From Thermomicrobiales bacterium (GTDB taxonomy: Bacteria; Chloroflexota; Limnocylindria; Limnocylindrales; CSP1-4), in the NCBI GenBank assembly GCA_004525275.1, contig SPCO01000030.1, forward strand, positions 1-10,583: DNA of 10,583 nucleotides. The letters are read 5' to 3'. Below the pieces are notes generated by a model. The model was not told where the DNA came from. It searched no databases and was given only the letters and a program-made list of their open reading frames with translations. Below, piece by piece: positions 6,518 through 10,583 of this stretch. A program made the translations under genes and the position numbers. Numbering within the stretch: the stretch's first letter is position 1; every line of letters starts with the position of its first letter.

Positions 6518-7429
6518 TCAGTCGGCCGTGCCGGCGGGGGACGCTACGTCATCCGCCGCTGCGCCGGTCGCTTCGCCCTCTGCTGAGCGGAGGCCGTCGG
6601 CCCGCGCCGCGGCGAGGGTCTCTTGCATGAGTTCCAGTGGCGCCGGCTGCCCGGTCCACAGGGTGAAGGCTGCGGCTCCCTGGTTGAGCAGCATCAACTC
6701 TCCATCGGCGACCGAGGCTCCAGCCGCCGCGGCCGCACGTAACAGCGGCGTTCGGGCATAGATGAGGTCAAGGACGAGGAGATCGCCATGAAGGACTTCG
6801 GCCGGGATCGGGATCTCGTCGGTCGTCAGCCCGATGGAGGTGGCATTGACCAACACGCGCGTCTTGGCCAGCTCCGCTTCGATGATGGAGTCATGCCAGG
6901 GCATCGCCCTGAGCTCCATGTGGGCGGCGCTCCGCCCGAAGTGTTTGACCAGACCCTCAGCCCGATGGAGATGTCGATTGAAGACGACGATCCGCTGGAA
7001 CCCTTCCGTGATCAGGCCATGGACGACGGCCCGGGCGCCACCGCCCGCACCCAGCACGACGGCCTGGCGGGGCATCTTCTGCTTGCCGACGAGATGATCA
7101 AGGGCGACCTTGAAACCGGGCACATCGGTGTTGTGGCCGATCAGGCGCTTGCCTTCGCGGGTGATCGTGTTGACGGCCCCAGTGGCGTGCGCATCCTCGG
7201 TCGATCGGTCGACCATGGGGACGACACGCTCTTTGTGCGGGATCGTGATGTTCGCCCCCAGGAACGCGGCGTCTCGGAGTCCGCCGATGGCCTCCGGCAG
7301 TTCCATCGGTGTCCGGTCCCAGAGTTCGTAGGTGGCGTCGATCCCGGCCGAATCGAAGGCTGCCTGGTGCATCGCGCCCGACAACGAATGGGCGACCGGG
7401 TGCCCGATGAGGACCACGCGCTTCGTCAT
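6518..7429 (-). CDS. aroE: Shikimate dehydrogenase (NADP+)
   Basis: A 303-residue two-domain oxidoreductase reducing 3-dehydroshikimate to shikimate. N-terminal substrate domain: PVAHSLSGAMHQAAF (11-25, Ser15 and Ser17 contact shikimate), ANITIPHKE (59-67, catalytic Lys66), AVNT (85-88) and NTDVPGF (100-106, catalytic Asp102). C-terminal Rossmann domain: GAGGGARA (127-134), VVFNRHLHRAE (148-158, Asn-Arg pair that reads NADP phosphate), VNATSIG (194-200) and NQGAAAFTLWTG (249-260). The usual Pro of HSLSP is Gly here, and the DLIY segment (221-224) runs straight into TPLL without the common Asn-Pro insert. About 25 residues of Ala/Gly/Asp-rich tail follow the fold. The start overlaps the aroA stop (ATGA) and has AAAGGG 7 bases upstream. 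Confidence 0.96.
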   Translation of the reverse strand: MTKRVVLIGHPVAHSLSGAMHQAAFDSAGIDATYELWDRTPMELPEAIGGLRDAAFLGANITIPHKERVVPMVDRSTEDAHATGAVNTITREGKRLIGHNTDVPGFKVALDHLVGKQKMPRQAVVLGAGGGARAVVHGLITEGFQRIVVFNRHLHRAEGLVKHFGRSAAHMELRAMPWHDSIIEAELAKTRVLVNATSIGLTTDEIPIPAEVLHGDLLVLDLIYARTPLLRAAAAAGASVADGELMLLNQGAAAFTLWTGQPAPLELMQETLAAARADGLRSAEGEATGAAADDVASPAGTAD

Positions 7430-8775
7430 GCTCGTACCCTTTCGAGATCGTCAAAGAACCGTGGATAGGAGATGGACGCCGCCTGTGGCCGGCCGACACT
7501 CGTCTCACCGGACGCCACAAGCCCCGCGACGGCGAAGGTCATGACCAGCCGGTGATCGTCAAGGCCATCGGTCGCCGCGCCGCGCAGCCGCCGGCCGCCC
7601 GTGATGGACAGGTCATCGCCATCGATCTCGATCTGCGCGCCCAATGCCCGAAGCCCGGCGGCCGTCCCGTCGATCCGGTCCGATTCCTTGTGTCGGAGTT
7701 CGCCGGCACCGCGGATCACCGTTGTCCCGACCGCGGCGGTCGCGGCCAGACACAGGATCGGGATCTCATCGATCGCCGCCGCTACATCGGTCGGCGTCAA
7801 CTCGATGGCGCGCAGGGTCGACGAGCGCACGATCAGATCGGCCATGGGCTCACCGACGCCCTCGTCTGTCGCGCCTTGAGGTGCCGGGTCCGGCCGCTCC
7901 TCGATATCGGCGCCCATGGAGCGCAGGAGATCGACGATCGCGCGTCGGGTCGGGTTCAACCCGACACCGCGGATCGTGAGTTCGGCATCGGGATGGATCG
8001 CGCCGACGACGAGCCAGAAGGCCGCCGCGGAGACGTCGCCTGGGACTCGTTCCGTCAGCGCCTGCACCGCCATCCCTCCCTGTACCGTCCATGCCACGGA
8101 ACCGTCCGCGTCGTCCGTTCGCTCCACCGGTACGCCCCGGCTTCGGAGCATTCGCTCGGTGTGGTCCCGCGTCGCTACCGCCTCGCGAACCGTGGTCCGT
8201 CCCTCGGCTCGTAACCCGGCCAGCAAGATCGCCGACTTGACCTGCGCGCTCGGGACCGTCGTCGTGTGCTCGATCGCGCGCAGCGGGAAATGACCGACCA
8301 CGACCACCGGGGGGAGCGAGTCGTCTTGCCGACCATGGAGGTCGGCGCCCATCGAGCGGAGTGGTTCGATGATACGAGCGACCGGACGGCGACGCAACGA
8401 ATCGTCACCGTCGAGGGTGGCCGTCATGGGCAATCCGGCGAGGACGCCGGTCATGAGTCGCAGGCTCGTTCCGGAATTGCCGCAGTCGAGCACGCCCTCG
8501 GGTTCGGTCAGGCTGTCGACACCTGGTGATTCGACGCGATAGTCGACCGTCGAACCGTCACCAGCGAGGCGTTCCACCCTCGCCCCAAGAGCACGAACGA
8601 TTTCGGCGGTCGACCGGATGTCCGCTCCATCGCCGCTGCCCAGGATCCGGCTCTCTCCGGACGCAAGCCCCGCCAGGATCAGTGCGCGGTGACTGACCGA
8701 CTTGTCCCCCGGCAGGTGCAACTCGCCGCGCAGCCGAGTGGCGGCGTGGATCGTGGCGACGGCCGGATCGGTCAT
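7426..8775 (-). CDS. aroA: 3-phosphoshikimate 1-carboxyvinyltransferase (EPSP synthase), class II-like
   Basis: A 449-residue enzyme transferring enolpyruvyl from PEP to shikimate 3-phosphate. Motifs: PGDKSVSHRAL (22-32), CGNSGTSLRLMTG (98-110), PSAQVKSA (175-182), ATRDHTERML (201-210), LNPTRR (273-278), catalytic Asp336 (IDEIP), RHKESDR (361-367, with Lys363 and Glu364) and DDHR (406-409). The set GDKS, SAQVK, RDHTE and NPTR is the one used to define class II EPSP synthases, as in Bacillus and Agrobacterium CP4. The glycine equivalent to E. coli Gly96 is kept (Gly102), while the Pro101 position is Leu. I chose ATG 8775, which has GAGGG 8 bases upstream and lies 19 bases after aroF. An in-frame GTG at 8790 and a more distant start at 8832 would overlap aroF. 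The stop overlaps aroE. Confidence 0.96.
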   Translation of the reverse strand: MTDPAVATIHAATRLRGELHLPGDKSVSHRALILAGLASGESRILGSGDGADIRSTAEIVRALGARVERLAGDGSTVDYRVESPGVDSLTEPEGVLDCGNSGTSLRLMTGVLAGLPMTATLDGDDSLRRRPVARIIEPLRSMGADLHGRQDDSLPPVVVVGHFPLRAIEHTTTVPSAQVKSAILLAGLRAEGRTTVREAVATRDHTERMLRSRGVPVERTDDADGSVAWTVQGGMAVQALTERVPGDVSAAAFWLVVGAIHPDAELTIRGVGLNPTRRAIVDLLRSMGADIEERPDPAPQGATDEGVGEPMADLIVRSSTLRAIELTPTDVAAAIDEIPILCLAATAAVGTTVIRGAGELRHKESDRIDGTAAGLRALGAQIEIDGDDLSITGGRRLRGAATDGLDDHRLVMTFAVAGLVASGETSVGRPQAASISYPRFFDDLERVRA

Positions 8776-8783
8776 GGCTGGTG

Positions 8784-8788
8784 CCCTC
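8784..8788 (-). promoter_or_regulatory. Ribosome binding site of aroA
   Basis: GAGGG lies 8 bases before ATG 8775 in the short aroF-aroA gap. It decides the aroA start: the upstream alternatives (GTG 8790, start at 8832) have no comparable site and would lengthen the protein ahead of the conserved first strand. Confidence 0.7.
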
Positions 8789-8794
8789 ACGCGC

Positions 8795-9829
8795 TCATCC
8801 GTTTCCGGCGTACACGGCCCGGACCTGCTCATGGAGCGGGATCACGGTCGCCATCAAGTCACGGAACTGGTCGAAGTCGAGTTGCTGCTCTGCGTCCGAC
8901 AGGGCCGCGTCTGGATTCGGATGGACCTCGACCATGACGCCGTCGGCGCCAACCGCGATGCCCCCGAGCGCCAGCGGTTTGACCAGCCATCGCTTACCGG
9001 TCGCATGACTCGGATCGACGATGATCGGCAGGTGGGTCAGGCGGTGGAGTAGCGGCACCGCTGCGAGGTCCATGGTGTTGCGGGTGTACGTCTCGAAGGT
9101 CCGGATGCCTCGTTCACACAGGATCACATTCGGGTTACCGGAGCTGACGATGTATTCGGCGGCCATCAGGAATTCCTCGACGGTCGCGCCATAGCCGCGC
9201 TTGAGCATGACCGGCCGCGCGACTCGCCCGACGTCACGGAGGAGCGAGTAGTTCTGCATGTTCCGCGTGCCGATCTGGAGGACGTCGGCGTACTCGGCGA
9301 CGATGTCGACCTGACTCGGCTCCATGACTTCGGTGATGACCGGGAGGCCGGTTCGTTCTCGGGCTTCGGCCAGAAACCGGAGGCCCTGCACGCCGAGACC
9401 CTGAAAGGCGTACGGCGAAGTCCGCGGCTTGAATGCACCGCCGCGCAGGATGGTCGCGCCGGCCGCCTTCACGGCGTCAGCGGTTTCGAACAGCTGCTCC
9501 TTGCTCTCCACGGAGCACGGTCCGGCCATCATCGTCAGCGATCCGTCGCCGATCACGGCCCCGAGGATCTCGATGACCGTGTTCTCCGGGTGAAACTCGC
9601 GCGAGGTCAGCTTGAACGGACGGCTGATCGGCGTGACCGACGCGACGCCGGGCAAGCGGCCGAACCGTTCGATGAGGGTCGGCTTGCGCGCGCCGATCTC
9701 GCCGACGACGGCGACCGTCGTCCGACCCCCACTGACGTGCGCGAAGGGTGTCAGGCCCTCGGCCAGGATCTGGCCCTTGACGCCGAGGATCTCCGCCTCG
9801 CTGGCGCCGACGGTCATCACGACGAACAT
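8795..9829 (-). CDS. aroF: 3-deoxy-7-phosphoheptulonate (DAHP) synthase with N-terminal regulatory domain
   Basis: A 344-residue type I-beta DAHP synthase, condensing PEP with erythrose 4-phosphate in the first committed shikimate step. Residues 1 to about 70 form the ferredoxin-like (ACT-like) domain; in Thermotoga DAHP synthase this domain binds Tyr/Phe for feedback inhibition. The barrel carries MAGPCSVES (101-109), LRGGAFKPRTSPYAFQG (128-144), VLQIGTRNMQNYSLL (183-197), VMLKRGYGATVEEF (207-220) and VDPSHATGKR (271-280). Metal ligands Cys105, His275, Glu301 and Asp312 have exactly the spacing of the Thermotoga set. The start ATG 9829 is preceded by GAGGAG 11 bases upstream. As first gene after the attenuator it is well placed as the control point of the pathway. 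All active-site residues are present. Confidence 0.97.
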   Translation of the reverse strand: MFVVMTVGASEAEILGVKGQILAEGLTPFAHVSGGRTTVAVVGEIGARKPTLIERFGRLPGVASVTPISRPFKLTSREFHPENTVIEILGAVIGDGSLTMMAGPCSVESKEQLFETADAVKAAGATILRGGAFKPRTSPYAFQGLGVQGLRFLAEARERTGLPVITEVMEPSQVDIVAEYADVLQIGTRNMQNYSLLRDVGRVARPVMLKRGYGATVEEFLMAAEYIVSSGNPNVILCERGIRTFETYTRNTMDLAAVPLLHRLTHLPIIVDPSHATGKRWLVKPLALGGIAVGADGVMVEVHPNPDAALSDAEQQLDFDQFRDLMATVIPLHEQVRAVYAGNG

Positions 9830-9840
9830 GGCGCTGGTGT

Positions 9841-9846
9841 CTCCTC
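9841..9846 (-). promoter_or_regulatory. Ribosome binding site of aroF
   Basis: GAGGAG lies 11 bases before the aroF ATG, slightly far but strongly complementary to the 16S rRNA tail. It lies 17 bases beyond the end of the T-rich run of the attenuator hairpin, so an RNA terminated there would lack it. Confidence 0.75.
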
Positions 9847-9863
9847 AGTCAATCACCCGGCAC

Positions 9864-9896
9864 AAAAACAAAAAAGCAGAGGTCTCGCCTCTGCTT
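9864..9896 (-). terminator. Intrinsic terminator acting as aroF attenuator
   Basis: On the minus strand AAGCAGAGG pairs perfectly with CCTCTGCTT (9896-9888 with 9882-9874) around loop CGAGA. The stem runs into TTTTTT G TTTTT (9875-9864). This is a textbook intrinsic terminator, oriented only for minus-strand transcription: the T-run is on that strand and A-rich on the other. It sits 50 bases after the leader peptide stop and 34 bases before the aroF start. In that place it would cut off transcription of the entire shikimate operon. It might also serve as a plain terminator for the upstream GrpB-family gene, but the leader peptide and upstream inverted repeat favour regulated termination. Confidence 0.88.
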
Positions 9897-9944
9897 CGTT
9901 TGCCCGGCACGACCCGTGCCCCGCGGTCTCAGCGACCGTGAAGC
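9893..9944 (-). promoter_or_regulatory. Candidate antiterminator pairing in the aroF leader
   Basis: GCTTC (9944-9940) is complementary to GAAGC (9897-9893), which includes the first bases of the terminator 5' arm. The pairing would enclose two local hairpins, CGGTC/GACCG (9938-9924) and GGCACG/CGTGCC (9920-9906). It would compete with the terminator. The pairing is only 5 bp, so this is the weakest part of the attenuation model; other antiterminators may exist. Confidence 0.3.
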
Positions 9945-9957
9945 GTCATGCCGGGCA
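9901..9957 (-). repeat. Long-range inverted repeat (protector stem) in the aroF leader
   Basis: On the minus strand TGCCCGGCATGAC (9957-9945) and GTCGTGCCGGGCA (9913-9901) are complementary over 13 bp with a single G-U pair. The 5' arm covers the last three leader codons plus the stop, immediately after the Phe-Tyr-Phe codons. Its folding therefore depends on where the leader ribosome is. The 31-base loop contains GCTTC, the proposed antiterminator strand, so the stem would block antitermination when the leader is not translated. Confidence 0.7.
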
Positions 9958-9981
9958 TCGAAAGTAGAAGGTGTGGCTCAT
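9946..9981 (-). CDS. Aromatic leader peptide of the aroF operon (attenuator control peptide)
   Basis: An 11-codon frame encoding MSHTFYFRCPA, from ATG 9981 to TGA 9946. It has a GGGAG ribosome binding site 7 bases upstream. Three consecutive codons are Phe-Tyr-Phe, matching the products of the pathway it precedes. It is followed by competing RNA stems and a terminator before aroF, as in the E. coli pheA and trp leaders. Its role would be to sense charged tRNA(Phe) and tRNA(Tyr): stalling at these codons exposes downstream RNA and allows read-through. It has no Trp codon. A frame this short has no statistical weight by itself; confidence comes from its position, ribosome binding site, codon content and overlap with the inverted repeat. 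Confidence 0.78.
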   Translation of the reverse strand: MSHTFYFRCPA

Positions 9982-9988
9982 GTGCGTG

Positions 9989-9993
9989 CTCCC
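9989..9993 (-). promoter_or_regulatory. Ribosome binding site of the leader peptide
   Basis: GGGAG lies 7 bases before ATG 9981, an ideal spacing, and is the main reason to believe the leader frame is translated. It lies only one base beyond the proposed -10 box at 10000-9995, so transcription from that promoter might start inside or after it. Confidence 0.6.
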
Positions 9994-9994
9994 G

Positions 9995-10023
9995 ACGGTA
10001 TCGATTGCCGCCCTCGATGTCAA
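9995..10023 (-). promoter_or_regulatory. Candidate sigma-70 promoter of the aroF operon
   Basis: A perfect -35 hexamer TTGACA (10023-10018) is followed after 17 bases by TACCGT (10000-9995), which keeps the three most conserved -10 positions (T, A and final T). The -35 box contains the stop codon of the upstream GrpB-family gene. The expected start near 9987 would leave only about six bases before the leader peptide ATG and would lose its ribosome binding site. Either initiation is slightly earlier, the leader peptide is read leaderless, or transcription also enters from upstream. Confidence 0.5.
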
Positions 10024-10577
10024 CGCGCCTCCGCGCTCGTTCGGTCGGCGACCGCACCCGCGATGATGGCCTCGACGACCTCACCCTTCGCGTCCGCATA
10101 ATCCTGGGTGTAGACCCAGTGACGTGCGGCAAGCTCGCGCTTCGTCCGCAGGTACCGCTCGCGATCGTCGTCATGGGTCCTGAGCCAGTCGCGGAAGGCG
10201 AGCATCCGGTCGATCTCGGGCGAATCGGCGCTGAAGACGTGCAGGTTGACGTCGGTGTCCGGACCTTTGAAGAGGCGATGCTCATGCCAGTCCGGCTCGC
10301 GGATCCGCAGGACATAGCCGACGGCCTCCATCGGCGGGACGTACGCGGGCTCGGTGGCCGCGTCGGCGACGCCGAGGAGCATGTCGATGATCGGCTTGGC
10401 GGGAAGACCCGGCACGGAAGTCGAGCCGACGTGCTCTAGCATGAGCACCCGTTTGCCGAGGGCGCCGCGGACACGCGTCGCTTCGCGTCGATAGAGCGTC
10501 GGCCATGATGGATCGTAGTCGGCAAGGAGGATCGCACCGTCCACCCGCCGGCGCGGGCCGATCGTGACGGCGCCCAT
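10020..10577 (-). CDS. GrpB/UPF0157 family protein (nucleotidyltransferase fold)
   Basis: A 185-residue protein of normal family length (about 170-190). Recognition rests on YDPSWPTLYRRE (21-32) near the N-terminus and the signature EHVGSTSVPGLPAKPIIDML (48-67); in this family the GST-containing stretch is the nucleotidyltransferase-like core. Further conserved-looking segments are WHEHRLFKG (97-105), NLHVFS (111-116) and FRDWLRTH (128-135). The natural substrate of GrpB proteins is not established; some relatives are fused to dephospho-CoA kinase. The ATG at 10577 lies six bases from the window edge, so an upstream start cannot be excluded, though the YDPSW motif is already at the usual distance. 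It is on the same strand as aroF, 190 bases upstream, and its stop overlaps the proposed aroF promoter. A functional link to the pathway is not indicated. Confidence 0.88.
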   Translation of the reverse strand: MGAVTIGPRRRVDGAILLADYDPSWPTLYRREATRVRGALGKRVLMLEHVGSTSVPGLPAKPIIDMLLGVADAATEPAYVPPMEAVGYVLRIREPDWHEHRLFKGPDTDVNLHVFSADSPEIDRMLAFRDWLRTHDDDRERYLRTKRELAARHWVYTQDYADAKGEVVEAIIAGAVADRTSAEAR

Positions 10578-10583
10578 GTAGTC

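Noticed and set aside
9864..9896. The hairpin as a simple terminator of the GrpB-family gene only
   Set aside because: It lies more than 120 bases beyond that stop codon and beyond a putative promoter and a Phe-Tyr-Phe leader frame, and directly before the aroF ribosome binding site. A dual role remains possible.
9864..9910. A terminator for plus-strand transcription at the same hairpin
   Set aside because: On the plus strand the stem is followed by CGTTTGCCC rather than a T-run, and no plus-strand gene ends nearby.

Overview
The window is GC-rich (by eye about two thirds G+C) bacterial chromosome devoted almost entirely to aromatic amino acid synthesis. Codon use and GC-rich third positions are uniform, and I see no insertion sequence, phage gene, tRNA, rRNA or CRISPR array. 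The gene content (class II-type EPSP synthase, DAHP synthase with an N-terminal ferredoxin-like domain, a shikimate kinase/dehydroquinate synthase fusion) together with the base composition would suit a Chloroflexota or actinobacterial-type organism. That is a guess; nothing here fixes the phylum.

Layout. On the plus strand, positions 1-1650 carry the 3' end of trpB, then trpA (ATGA overlap), then an uncharacterised protein with a DinB-like C-terminus (TGATG overlap). These converge, across a 157-base gap holding two hairpins, on a long minus-strand operon. Read in its own direction (right to left) that operon is: promoter and leader region (about 10023-9830), aroF, aroA, aroE, aroC, an aroK-aroB fusion, aroQ, a chorismate mutase, and finally gluQ. 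Upstream of the leader, on the same strand, is a GrpB/UPF0157 family gene whose stop codon lies inside the -35 box of the proposed promoter.

Function. Six consecutive genes encode all seven enzymes from phosphoenolpyruvate plus erythrose 4-phosphate to chorismate. The chorismate mutase next in line pulls chorismate toward prephenate (Phe and Tyr), while TrpB and TrpA finish tryptophan in the facing operon.

Most notable signal. The 150 bases before aroF look like a complete ribosome-mediated transcription attenuator. An 11-codon leader peptide with its own ribosome binding site has consecutive Phe-Tyr-Phe codons. A 13-bp long-range inverted repeat begins in the last leader codons. A perfect 9-bp hairpin followed by a T-rich run then sits just before the aroF ribosome binding site. 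This would place the whole shikimate pathway under Phe/Tyr-tRNA charging control, on top of the allosteric control expected from the N-terminal domain of the DAHP synthase.
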